64,000 nt of DNA, taken from contig CM034607.1 in assembly GCA_020091685.1 (NCBI GenBank), forward strand, positions 33,254,852-33,318,851, read 5' to 3'. Under the pieces are notes generated by a model. The model searched no databases. It was not told the DNA's origin and saw only the letters and a list, made by a program, of their open reading frames with translations. Shown one piece after another: positions 45,585 to 55,273 of this stretch (position 1 is the first letter of the stretch; each line of letters opens with the position of its first letter). The position numbers and the translations under genes are program-made. The stretch comes from Lutjanus erythropterus. Its lineage: Eukaryota; Chordata; Actinopteri; Lutjaniformes; Lutjanidae.

Positions 45585-46060
45585 CTTAAATCTTAAGCCG
45601 ACCACGTTTTCTCCATCAGGGCCCCTCGACTTTGGAACGTCCTGCCCGAGGAGAGATCAGGCTGCAGAATCAGTAACATCTTTTAAATCACTAAACATAT
45701 TTTTATAGACTTACTTTTGTGTGATTTTGTAATATATTTAATTATATTATTTATTTATATTGACATTACGTGATGTTTTATTTCATTCCTCATCTCTTTC
45801 TTATTGTCATGTTTTTCTAGTTTTCTGTTCTTATCTCTTTTATTGTTTTCTATTATTTTACTATGTTTTACTGTCTTTTGCTTGTCTCTTAGTTTTACTT
45901 CAGTTTTCGCTTGATTTTTTTCTTGCTCCTGTTTGGCCTCATTGTGTTGGTCTTCTGTTGTTTTTCCCTCTGGGGTATCCTGATCTTTTGCTTTGTCCGT
46001 CAAAACACTTTGTAAACTCAGTTTTGAAAGGTGTTATATAAATAAAGTTAATATTATAAT
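45585..46060 (+). mobile_element. LINE 3' end, copy 2, with AATAAA-type terminus
   Basis: Starts with ORF C-terminus DNA nearly matching 39920-39970 (CATCAGGGCCCCTCGACTTTGG, GTCCTGCCCGAGGAGA). It then has a stop at about 45706, a T-rich 3' UTR of about 300 bp, and ends AACACTTTGTAAACTCAG, GGTGTTATATAAATAAAG, TTAATATTATAATGAC. The CACTTTGT..TATAAATAAAG terminus is the plus-strand counterpart of the TTTATTTATATAGC fragments elsewhere in the window. 5' truncated. Confidence 0.75.
45610..45708 (+). pseudogene. LINE ORF C-terminus with one frameshift
   Basis: APRLWNVLPEERSG in one frame is followed by AAESVTSFKSLNIFL and a stop in another, so a single-base change separates the two parts. LWN-LPEE then a Ser-Phe-Lys segment is the usual end of fish LINE reverse-transcriptase polyproteins. 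Exact clade not determined. Confidence 0.7.
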
Positions 46061-46985
46061 GACACTTAATCACAAAATCACGTCCGACAGTCCATCTGCT
46101 GACAGGCACAGTGTCTGCAGGAAGAAAACATGGAAAAGTTAGCTAATGACAATAAAAGACAACACTGTACTCTGCATATGTTATTATTCAGAGTAATAAT
46201 GAGCTCTAATATCATGATCAGAGGGACGAACACTTTCATCACACAATCAAAGCATTTTTGTTTTTCAGAGCGAGTCCAGGAATAAACACTTTTTGAAAAA
46301 CTATCTGTAATCCAATGTGATTACTGTGTAATCATGTTAGACGTGATCCACAGCTCACCAACATGGAGAGCTCATTTTGTTTCACTGATTCAAAAGCCTC
46401 TCGTCTTCCTGAAAACACGACTGGAACAAAACACCACTAATGTGAGAGTGAAGCTCTTTATTGTTACCTTTAAAGGCCCTTAATTAATTCACTTCTATAT
46501 AATCCAACCCCCTTAATTAATATCCATAGGAATGCTCTAATTTTCTTTTTCCCCACAATTTACTCCCCTTAAAACATGTTAATATATGAACAAAACATCG
46601 GATTGTCATGCTCAAAGTGCCTGAAAAAGACATTTAATTAATTTAAAACATTTTCACAGTTTCAAAGGTTTTTTTTTCTTCTACTTTTTAAATGATATGG
46701 ATGTGAACCTGCGTTTTGACATTGATTCTGTTCATCCTAATGCATGTCTGATGACTATGTGATGGATGTTTTTGGGATAAATATATTTATTTATTTATTT
46801 TTTCAATTTCATAAGATAAAATGTAAGATTTATTGTGATTTAGTGAGTTTTTTCAGCTCGATTGTCTGGCTGATGACACATTAATCAGTTTCAGGTATTG
46901 ATCAGTCTCAGCAGTCTTCTGATTGGGCGAATGAAAATGGAGGCAGTCTCTATGTTTGTATATGTGTGGAAATGTTTGGAAATAC
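46061..46985. other. AT-rich non-coding DNA with paired TTAATTAAT words
   Basis: CTTAATTAATTCAC (46480) and CTTAATTAATATCC (46513) lie 33 bp apart, a homeobox-like pair, with GGAATG (TEAD-like) just after. TATTTATTTATTTATTTT lies at 46784-46801. No gene. Confidence 0.4.
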
Positions 46986-47014
46986 CTGATGAAGGTCATT
47001 TAGACCGAAACGTC
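46986..47014 (+). ncRNA. hammerhead-ribozyme-like motif
   Basis: In order: CTGATGA (46986-46992), one extra A, GGTC (46994-46997), loop ATTTA, GACC (47003-47006), GAAAC (47007-47011), GTC (47012-47014). CUGAUGA, a stem II, GAAA and a GUC cleavage triplet are the hammerhead core; the very short stem III (AC/GU) would need a dimer, as in hammerheads of Penelope-like retroelements. Against it: the extra A before stem II and no good stem I partner (only the first pair forms). A worn retroelement terminus is the safest reading. Confidence 0.35.
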
Positions 47015-48641
47015 GATAATTATTAAATATATCAGCAGAAAGTGAGACAGTGTGCGGGACTTTTTGTAATTCTCATTCAGTTGAATCTTCCTGTCACACA
47101 TTCAGGCGTGCAGAGATGTTTTTCAATAGTTTCAAAGCAAGAAATGCTCAGACCTGCTTTGTTATCGCTCCTGGTATGTCTTGTAACACATGAAAAACAC
47201 CACATATTAACAAGGTTAAAAACGTGGTTTTCACTGCAGGGGGTCTTTAAAGTTTTTCTACCACATAATAACAGCCCGAACCCCTGCAGAAAATCATTTA
47301 AAAGCCAAATCCATTCATTTATCCCGTATTTGGAGTGAAACTGTTAGTAAAAATCCTTGTAAATGTCCTTAATTTGCACCTGAATATATTTCAGGCACAC
47401 CCCACAAACCACAGTCCCACTAATCACATTGATTTCTTTGGATAAAACATCAAATAAACTTGTTGATTTAATCAATAAATATTAGATCAAAAGACTTGCA
47501 CTTGGATTCACCTGGTATTTTTTCTGGAAAGCGTACCTTTCTCTTACCGTTAGCACAGTTGCACACTGAGCAGCCTCTGCTCAGATTTGGAATCACAAAA
47601 AAAAAAAGAGAAAAAATAGATCCCAGAGCTCCCTTACCCGTCTATTATTAATTCTTCTGGCCTCTCCCTTGGCTGCAGAAATCCTCCATTTCTCTGAAGC
47701 AGATTCTTGTTTCACCAGGGCGCCCGTCTCTACGCGTTGCTGCTGTTCCTTTGTGTAACATAGGCTAACTGCAGAGAGTCCACACCAGCTAGATGTTTTT
47801 TATAGAACAAAGTTAAAAACAAGCCCATCCCAAGCCCCAGGCAGGTGCTTTTTTATCGCTATGGCACACTTTTCTGCAAGAAAACTCCAGCTGCCAAGAA
47901 GAACAACCCCTGGAAGTAACACACACTACACTGCCTCCTCACTTTTATCCTCTGAGTTACAGAATATTAGTGCCTTACATCAATATTGCATCACCCCCCT
48001 CCCAAAAAAAAAGTCATTCTGGGATTGGGAATAAGGTTGGCGGTTGCTTTTTAAGTTTGGGTGGTCACACTGGAAATAAATATTCACGGCGGTAACATTC
48101 ATGCTGTAATACGGTTAGTACACTGTTACTGTCTTGCAAAATATATGAGCCCGAAGCCGAAGTCTTTGGGATGAAGGGAATAGATTCTGGGCATTTATCC
48201 ACGGTTATATTAACACAGTATATCAGGCATCATCCAAAATCTTGGATCAGCAAGAGGCCTCGAGCCTTTTCAAGAACTGAGGGGGGGTGAAAAAATCTTC
48301 TTTCTTTCACTGAAGAAGGTCCGTCCCTGGGAAATCAGGCAGGTTGTTTTCCTTAACAGTACAAAACACATTTTGGAAGAGCTTCAGAGAAATTGCTGAA
48401 GAAACTAGAAATGAACATTTCTGCATAACGTGCGGTGAAATGTTGACTGTATTCCCAAAGACAAAGTTTTGAGGAACTTTATGGAAATGTTTCTTGTTTA
48501 AGACAAAACACTAGAGGGTAACATTTTAATTAAAATCACCATGAAACTTCCACAGTTGCTTACTTATTTTGTAGCAATTATTTTTTGCATTACAGTTTTT
48601 CTGAAATTGCATGTTTAAATATGTAAATGATACATTATATA
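47015..48641. other. non-coding DNA, nothing firm
   Basis: A-runs at 47597-47607 and 48003-48011. Frames reach 98 codons (47042-47338), unmatched. No arrays or element ends. Confidence 0.4.
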
Positions 48642-48970
48642 ATTAAATATGCACCACTTTGCATTTGCATTTCCATAGCAGAAATCTGAACATTTGATAG
48701 AGCAGAATTCTAGTTTCATTTTGTTGACATATTAAAGTCAAAGGTTTTTACAAAGGAAGTATTTTTTATCTCTCCATAAATCAGAAAATATTGTCAACAG
48801 CCATAAAAATACATTTTCACCCTGTTTTTAGGAATAAAATGTTTAATAAACCAGCTTATGAATGATATATGAACAAACTCCTCTGTCAGAACCTTCAGAA
48901 TAGACATAAGAATAAAACTGCAAAGTCTGGTGTTTTTTACCAACTTTCTGGAGTATAAAACAATTTTTAA
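48642..48970. repeat. tandem duplication, copy 1
   Basis: Pairs with 49087-49395 at an offset of about 420-445 bp. Landmarks in order: TTAAATATGCA, GAACATT, ATTTTGTTGACATATTAAAG, GTCAACAGCCATAAAAATAC, AGGAATAAAATGTT, ATGAATGATATATGAACAAAC, AAAACT. Divergence is considerable, so the duplication is old. No coding content. Confidence 0.75.
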
Positions 48971-49086
48971 AAAAGAAATCACAATGAAAACTCAGTGGCT
49001 GATGAGTTAAATTATTTTATGTGCTATACGTTTTCTTAAACTTTCTGTTTTTCATTAGCTAAGAAGCTAATTTAATATAATTGTCT

Positions 49087-49395
49087 TATTAAATATGCAG
49101 CATTTTGTGAGCAGAGAGAGCAGAAAAATGAACATTGAAAAGTCTTGATTTTGTTAAAATATTAGAGTCAAAAGAGGAAATTTATCATTTTCTAAATCTG
49201 TCCTGCATACTGTCAACAGCCATAAAAAAAATACATTTTTGTTTAGTTCTTTAGGAATAAAATGTTATATAAATCACACTATGAATGATATATGAACAAA
49301 CCCCTCTTCTGCTTAAGTAGAAATTTCTGGCTCAGAATATGAGAACAAAAACTCATTTGGAGAATTCAGGCTATAAAGATATGTATTTTTAAATT
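49087..49395. repeat. tandem duplication, copy 2
   Basis: Carries the same landmarks as copy 1 in the same order, including GTCAACAGCCATAAAAAAAA (49212) and ATGAATGATATATGAACAAA (49281). A further partial match, ATTTCC-AGAGCAGAAGTCTGAAC at 49448-49470, resembles 48670-48692 and hints at a third, degraded unit. Confidence 0.75.
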
Positions 49396-50449
49396 CCACA
49401 CATTTTTTTAGTCAAAGAATAAGATACCACAGGTGAATAAGATCACATTTCCAGAGCAGAAGTCTGAACTAAAGCAGACGCCTAAATGTGTGTTTTGCAT
49501 TCTTCTGAAAGAAAACATGTTATGGAATCAAAATAGCCCAAAATCTGTAAACCAGTGCCTGAAACAAAACCCACAATGTTTTTCCCTCAATCCCAGAGTC
49601 TGCTTGTATATTTTGGTTATGAAACAGTCTTATGGCAACAGCAGTCCGACCAGACCCTCACATGACTTTCAGAGGCTCCTAGCAACACAGGAAAAGGGTT
49701 GATTTTAAATTTGCACTGTGAAAATGCTTTATTCATGGCTTGCTGGAGTGTATTTTATTCTTCACTCTCAGTAAAGCATCATTGTTTGCAGGAGAGGAGT
49801 TGTGCAACATGATATCATGTTGCCAGACTGGACTGCACCTTTCTGCGTTTGAATTCTTAAAAGTTAGAAACTATAACTGAGTCCCAAAAGCTTATTTCCT
49901 TAAATCAAGCAAAGAAAAATCCATCAGTGTGGTAAAAAATATTTCATCAGGTTTTAGAAATTAGTGTCTGTGTTCTGAAACTAAGAGGGGTTGTTGCGCT
50001 AGAATCAAAACGTAAAACTCGATTTCTGGAAATTAAAGAAGTTGGTTTGCCTCAGAACAAGGTAAATTATTTTGTTGCTGCACTGGCACATTCTTTTCAC
50101 TTGTTTTAAGAAAATAGTACAAAATGATTTAAATCACAGACAGATATTACCTGAGGAGAATAGATTTTGCAGTGTATTTCTGTGGAAAAGTGATGACTTT
50201 AATCAAAGATTTGCTCTCTCTCGAATGTTCCAACAATTTTGCAGTAACGCACAGCATATTATTGCACACATTTTCTTTATAAGTGCCATAAAAAGCGAAG
50301 TTTAATATAAATAAATGAGGATTTGTGGTCTTGTGTTCATGTATTGGAGGATTTCTGTAGTGGCGAGGGGACGCCAGAGGGTGGCAGCACTGTGCTGCAG
50401 AGCCGCCAGAAAGAGGCTGTTTTTCCTTCAGTTTGATTAGTGTAAGAGA

Positions 50450-50451
<2 letters not shown>
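49396..50451. other. non-coding DNA with probable old repeat
   Basis: 50030-50180 (GAAATTAAAGAAGTTGGTTTGC, TTGTTGCTGCACTGGCA, TTGTTTTAAGAAAATAG, ATATTACCTGAGGAG, TTTTGCAGTGTA) has the texture of a common fish repeat ending in TTTGCAGTG. A 89-codon frame at 49433-49702 is unmatched. Confidence 0.35.

Positions 50452-50512
<61 letters not shown>
50452..50512. repeat. (GT)30 microsatellite
   Basis: A perfect array of about 61 bases, ending at GTGCATGAGTG. Source of Thr-His and Val-Cys frames on opposite strands. Confidence 0.97.
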
Positions 50513-50513
<1 letters not shown>

Positions 50514-51484
50514 ATGAGTGTGTGTGACAGAGAGAGTGAGACTCCAAAAGTGCAAAGTTGCTTTTCCATCACATCCAACTTTCTCTTACCTGCAGTCTCT
50601 TTCTCTCAGACACACACACACTCTTGTATATTTATTCCCATGTGTGTCATGTCTATACTCTGTTTGGGCAGGTGTGCTTAGATTTATGCACCTTCTGCAC
50701 CTCATTCATACATATTCCTGCACACTCAAGCATATACTTGAATACATAAACAAACACTGAAATCCCTCCTGCAGGATTGATCCGATACAGGTAGACCGTC
50801 TGTTCCCCACACAGCACGCTGGCGTGAGTGACTCTTTACACTCTGACACATTCACATCTGTGTACTGTGGCATCAGACTGACACCAGCACACAAACACAA
50901 TATACACACACACACACACACACCTTTCTCTCTCCTCCTTCTAACAGATGGGATGATGGGATGGGGTCGTTTGCCAGATTCGGCTTCCAAGCTGCAGCCT
51001 GACAATCTGATAGGTGTCGGAGAGACGAGAAATATGGTGAGGAGGACAGTGAGGGACAGCACAGACGGACAGCGGAGATGGAGGACAGATCGGAAATAGT
51101 GAAATGTCAAGTGGGAGAGAAGGAGAGGAAGAAAAGTGACTTTGAGCTGCTCTTTGGAAGTTCACTAGATGTGCATTTGTCAAACCAACCTGTTAGTCCT
51201 CATCCTTGAAGCGTCCTCTCTTACCATTTAAAAACACTCCTGACTTCTGTGCAGCTTCAGTCTCACCACAGCCCGTTCTCATTCCCACATTGTTTGCTCA
51301 ACATTTTGTCACATCCCTCTGTGTTTCATGCAGACAAGGTACACTTTACTGTCCAGTGGCACGGATGGATTGGTCAAACAAACAGTTTCACAGAGGAGGG
51401 CAGGGTTCATGTCGCACTGGGTGGTGGAAATGAAATGAATTTCATCACAATATGAGACTGTGATTGTTTGTGTGATGGAGGGTT
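50513..51484. other. non-coding DNA with (AC)10
   Basis: A perfect AC run lies at 50904-50923, and smaller CACACACA words near 50611-50620. Frames up to 134 codons (minus, 50706-51110) run through low-complexity sequence and match nothing. Confidence 0.45.
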
Positions 51485-51700
51485 GTGACCAGAGACTGTA
51501 TATAGAAAGTGACAACATGAGAGCTCCCTAGAAGTGAAGCCAAGGCATCTTGATCGCCCCCTGGTGGCTGGCTGCAGTATAGGTCATAAATCCTGCCTCC
51601 TCAATGATAATCGATGGAACATAAACCAAACTAAAACATCAAAGTACAAGCAATATATTACCACAGAAATGCCGTTTGCGACTGCCTTTATAATTATGTT
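51485..51700. repeat. dispersed repeat carrying a CTCF-like motif
   Basis: GACCAGAGACTGTATATAGA, GAAGTGAAGCCAAGGCATC, TTGATCGCCCCCTGGTGGC, TGGCTGCAGTATAGGTCATAA and AAACTAAAACATCAAAGTAC appear in the order of a repeat I recognise as widespread in percomorph fish. The class is unclear to me. Confidence 0.6.
51555..51568 (-). promoter_or_regulatory. CTCF-like motif within repeat
   Basis: CGCCCCCTGGTGGC fits the complement of the vertebrate CTCF core at all key positions. Being inside a dispersed repeat, it may be one of many similar sites genome-wide. Occupancy cannot be judged. Confidence 0.4.
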
Positions 51701-51781
51701 TTGTTTCACTGGACTTTATTAAAGCATACCATCATTAGTGTAGCTCCATTAACAAGTAGGGCAGTACGTAAGTGCATGATG

Positions 51782-51782
<1 letters not shown>

Positions 51783-51865
<83 letters not shown>

Positions 51866-51870
51866 CAGAC
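51783..51870. repeat. compound (GATA)n(GACA)n(GATA)n(GACA)2 array
   Basis: About 88 bases of perfect tetranucleotides: a few GATA, then six GACA, then about twelve GATA, then two GACA. On the minus strand this is TCTA/TCTG, exactly the kind of tail found at L2-type LINE 3' ends, and it directly follows the LINE at 51871-52552. Confidence 0.95.
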
Positions 51871-52548
51871 TATGGAAATAATACAAGAAAAAAACTGTAC
51901 TAAAACATAAAAGTATGCAAGAGTAATATTCAAGGACACACTATATCAAAAATGTAAAGAAATAGAAAGAAGAAATTATATGCATAGGACAAGTGTGCAA
52001 TGAGGTGCAGTGGGGGTGGAGACAAGATGTTCAAATTAGTCACAAGCATGGTTATGAAGGTGCAAACCAAAAATAGAGCAAAACAGAGAAGTTTTTTGGT
52101 CAGACAGAAACTTGACAGGACCTACAGCAGAGACTTCAGAGTGTTTTCTGTTAGACAGAGATGAGGTGTTGGAGAGTGTTATTGCTCAGAGCAGGAAAGA
52201 TTTCCTGTATTGGTCCTTGTGACAGCGAAGAGAAAGAGCTCCGCTGTCTGAAGAAACTGTTATCAATCTTGGATAACCCTGACCACCCTCTCCACCACGT
52301 ACTGGACGATGTCGTCCTCTCCACCGCTGCTTCAAATGTGTCCGGTTTGCGTCTGATCACAGAGCCAGCCTTCTTAATGAGTTTATTGAGTCTGTTTGTG
52401 TCGCTGCTCCCCCAACAGACTACAGCAAAATAAAGAACACCGGCCACAACAGACTTATAGAAGATCTCCAGCATCTTGCTGCACATGTTGAAGGATCTCA
52501 GCTTCCTCAGGAAATAGAGTCTGCTCATCCCCATCTTGTATACAGCCC

Positions 52549-52552
<4 letters not shown>
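51871..52552 (-). mobile_element. 5'-truncated L2-like LINE tail
   Basis: Minus-strand peptides are SRLYFLRKLRSF, IFYKSVVAGVLYFAVVCWG and NRLNKLIKKAGSV (52540 to about 52350), DTFEAAVER (near 52340-52316) and, after a frame change, QYRKSFL (near 52190): the end of an L2/CR1-group reverse-transcriptase ORF. A 3' UTR of about 270 bp leads to the TCTA/TCTG tail. The 5' break is exactly at the (GT)n array. The segment 52251-52312 is inverted (see its own entry). Confidence 0.82.
52251..52312 (+). pseudogene. inverted segment of the LINE reverse transcriptase
   Basis: On the plus strand this piece reads KKLLSILDNPDHPLHHVL, the peptide normally found between the VER and RQRSSFS segments of fish L2-like ORFs. 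Both of those flanking segments are coded on the minus strand here (VER at about 52316-52324, RQRSSFSS at 52227-52249). The short block between them therefore lies backwards within the element. Confidence 0.65.

Positions 52553-52633
<81 letters not shown>
52552..52633. repeat. (GT)41 microsatellite, then G8
   Basis: The longest array in the window, about 82 bases and uninterrupted, followed by C and GGGGGGGG (52635-52642). It forms one border of the LINE. Confidence 0.97.
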
Positions 52634-52635
<2 letters not shown>

Positions 52636-52642
52636 GGGGGGT

Positions 52643-53461
52643 TTGAAAGTGAGGGAGAGCAAGCAGCAGGCGAGTAACGATGCTGCTCACAGTGGAGCAA
52701 AAACAGTAAATGTACAGTTCAGGTTACAGTGTGTCAGTTAATAAATGCGATTAGTTAGTCAACTTTATGGGCAGGAATTTGATAGTTGTCATTATTGCTC
52801 AGAATCTGACTCTGAATGATGTCACCAGTGCAAGATGGCACAGCTCGTATAGGAGATATTTTGACTTCTCTGCTGCACTGTTGTCTTTCTGCCATTTTGT
52901 CTTCTGCTTAAGAAACTGTCTTAAAAGTCCTCCCCCGTACTCCTAACAGTTTTTCACCTTAGTCGTTCTCTTAAGGGGATAATGCTTTGTGAATTCTATC
53001 TTTACCAGAATCTACTCTTAACTTTTATCATTCTAAGAATTTTCTTAAAATTTCATCACTCTTTGTACAAGGAAGCTTTATGAATACAGTCCCCTGGTTT
53101 TGTACATGAGTATATTGTCATGTTGAAACAAGAAAATACCTTCACTTACACACTTTTATAATAGCAGGAAGGTGCATTAAATTCTCCAAAGGGAAAAACT
53201 ATCCACAAGCTTTTCACTTTTTTTCTTAAAAATTGATGGGACAAATGTTCAAACCTGAACCACAGATGGTTTAATGTTCAAAGTAAATACTTTATTCCAA
53301 CTTAAAAGGGTTTTATTTACACTGATAGTGAGTATAATACGCTACAAAAAAGGGGAGAGGTTTGCAGACAGTTATGAGACTTAATGGTACAAATACATCT
53401 TTTCAATATACTTGTGTAATCTGTACCAAACCCGCTAAATATTGGTCATTTGCCTTTAAAG
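52643..53461. other. non-coding DNA; possible eroded palindromic MITE
   Basis: 52905-53095 has repeated CTTAAGA/TCTTAA words in both orientations (TTAAGAAACTGTCTTAAAAG, TCTCTTAAGGGGATAATG, AATTTTCTTAAAATTTC) and ends GAAGCTTTATGAATACAGTCC, recalling CTTAAG-rich palindromic fish MITEs. Borders are not resolved. Confidence 0.3.
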
Positions 53462-53930
53462 AACACAGTCCATCCATCCATCCATCCATTTTCTTCCGTT
53501 TATCCAGGGTTAGGTCACAGTGGCAGCAGGCAGAGTATTCCAGATGTCCCTCTCCCCATCAACATTTTCCAGCTCCTCCTGGGGAATTCTGAGATGTTCC
53601 CAGGCTGGATGAGATATGGAATTCCTCCAGCAACTTCTGGGTCTACCTCAGGGTCTTCTTCCAGTTGGACATGTAAGTAAAACCTCCAGAGGAAGGCACC
53701 CAGAAGGCTCCTAATCAGATGCCTGATCCACCCCAGCTGGATCCTTTTGATGCGAGGGAGCAGCTCCCTCCCTTGATTTCCGAGCTGCTCACCCTGAGCC
53801 CAGCCACCCTACAGAGGAAACTCATTTTGGCTGGATTTGTACCCAAAGCTTGTGACCAGACGAGGGTTGAAATGCCAGTCGAGCGTTGAACACTAATATG
53901 CTCACTTTGCTGCTGATGTGGCACCAATGA
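53462..53930 (-). mobile_element. Rex3-like LINE 3' end, second copy
   Basis: The tail (TCCA)n at 53467-53489 is followed, going into the element, by TTTATCCAGGGTTAGGTCAC, AGTGGCAGCAGGCAGAG, CCAGCTCCTCCTGGGGAATTC, GTTGGACATG and GAGGAAACTCATTTTGGCTGG. The last words also occur in the copy at 21944-23115. The minus frame gives AKMSFLCRVAGLRV, the C-terminal part of the RTE polyprotein, interrupted by changes. It is truncated near 53930, upstream of the catalytic box. Same strand as the first copy. Confidence 0.85.
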
Positions 53931-55251
53931 TCACCAAACTGGCAACCTCATGATTCCAAATGATACAAATTCTTTCTCTGGATGGTCTTTTCTATTCTCA
54001 GAGAGATTTCCAATTTGTTAACTTTCGATTTTTCACTTCCTGTGGGCAGGTATAATTTCCCAATAGTGTCCAGACTGACGTCAGTATTTCATTTGGGCAA
54101 ATGGAGCAAATCTGCAGGGTCTGGATTAGTTTTAGAGTCTTTGGTGCAGAAGCCACAGTCTGTGATTTATGCTGATGGGACGGGTGTTATTTAAAAAACA
54201 CATCCAGCCTTCTGCAGCTGTAGAGGTAAAGAAGGTGGACAGGAGAGAGAAATGGCAGGAGATAAAGAGACACGGGAGGTAGGGGACAGAAAGTGAGGAG
54301 AAATGAGACGGAGGTTGTTGTTTGATGTTTGCTGCCGGTGCTGAGGGTCCAGAAGGCCCCAGCCACATTACAGAGATGATGAAAAACACAGAGAGGAGGC
54401 AGAGGACAGACAGACAGATGGAGGGAAAAACTGAAAGAGTCAGGGAGGAGAGTGACCACATGGGAGAGGATTTTTTTTTTTTTTTAAAGAGCAGAGGACA
54501 GAGTGGCTTTGCAGGAGCCCCAGGATTACTATTTGTATTGTTTTCTTTACTAACTGAAAAAGTGTTAAGTAATTTCCATCACTTCCGTACAATATAAACG
54601 TGGATTTTTTTTTTTTCTATTATTGGGCTCCTATGTCAAAATATTGCAAAACATCACTGTTTTAGTTTCTTATTTTACATTTTATTGTGCTGACATTGTG
54701 AAAAGTTGTGTTTATAGCGGTGGTAATGCTCAGGATGCTGTTCCCATCAGCTCCACAGAGCCTTACACCAACTGTCAGCTTGCTGTTTTCAGTATTTTCT
54801 TTTTCTTTTCTTTTCTCTGAAACCTCACTACACTACACTACATGCTAACAGCAGAGACGTGAGGTACCACTGTGACATATAACCAAAGTAAATAGCAAAC
54901 AATGGAATAAACACAGCGACTACAATATCAATAATAATAAAAGGTGACTGACACCCCTGCAGCCCCCCCCCAATTCACCCAACATTCAGTCCATCTACAC
55001 ATGAAGGTCATATTATTCACAGTTCTTTCTCTCATTTCACTGACCTCCCTCTTTAACTTCCCCACTGAAAGCAACAATACAAGTTTAATTATAAACTGTA
55101 TAAAGGTAAGAGGCTAGAGCATGAGTTAACTAAACAATCCAAATTAAATTTATGAATAATTCATAATCCATCAACAAACTGTCCAAATAATTAGGTAAGC
55201 AATTTGCCTGGAAATTATGCTGTCAATAAGACAAAAAAGAAGAATGAAATT
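53931..55251. other. non-coding DNA with purine tract and T-runs
   Basis: 54225-54300 and 54375-54470 are purine-rich (GGACAGGAGAGAGAAATGG, GACAGACAGACAGATGG). T-runs lie at 54470-54485 and 54606-54617, and C9 at 54964-54972. Frames up to 109 codons are low-complexity. Confidence 0.45.
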
Positions 55252-55273
55252 AAAAAAAAAAAAAAAAAAAAAA
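55252..55273. repeat. poly(A)22 run
   Basis: An uninterrupted A-run preceded by A-rich sequence. No retrogene or SINE body was identified upstream. Confidence 0.95.

Noticed and set aside
55252-55273. poly(A) run as the end of a retrogene
   Set aside because: No coding or SINE body precedes it and no target duplication is visible.
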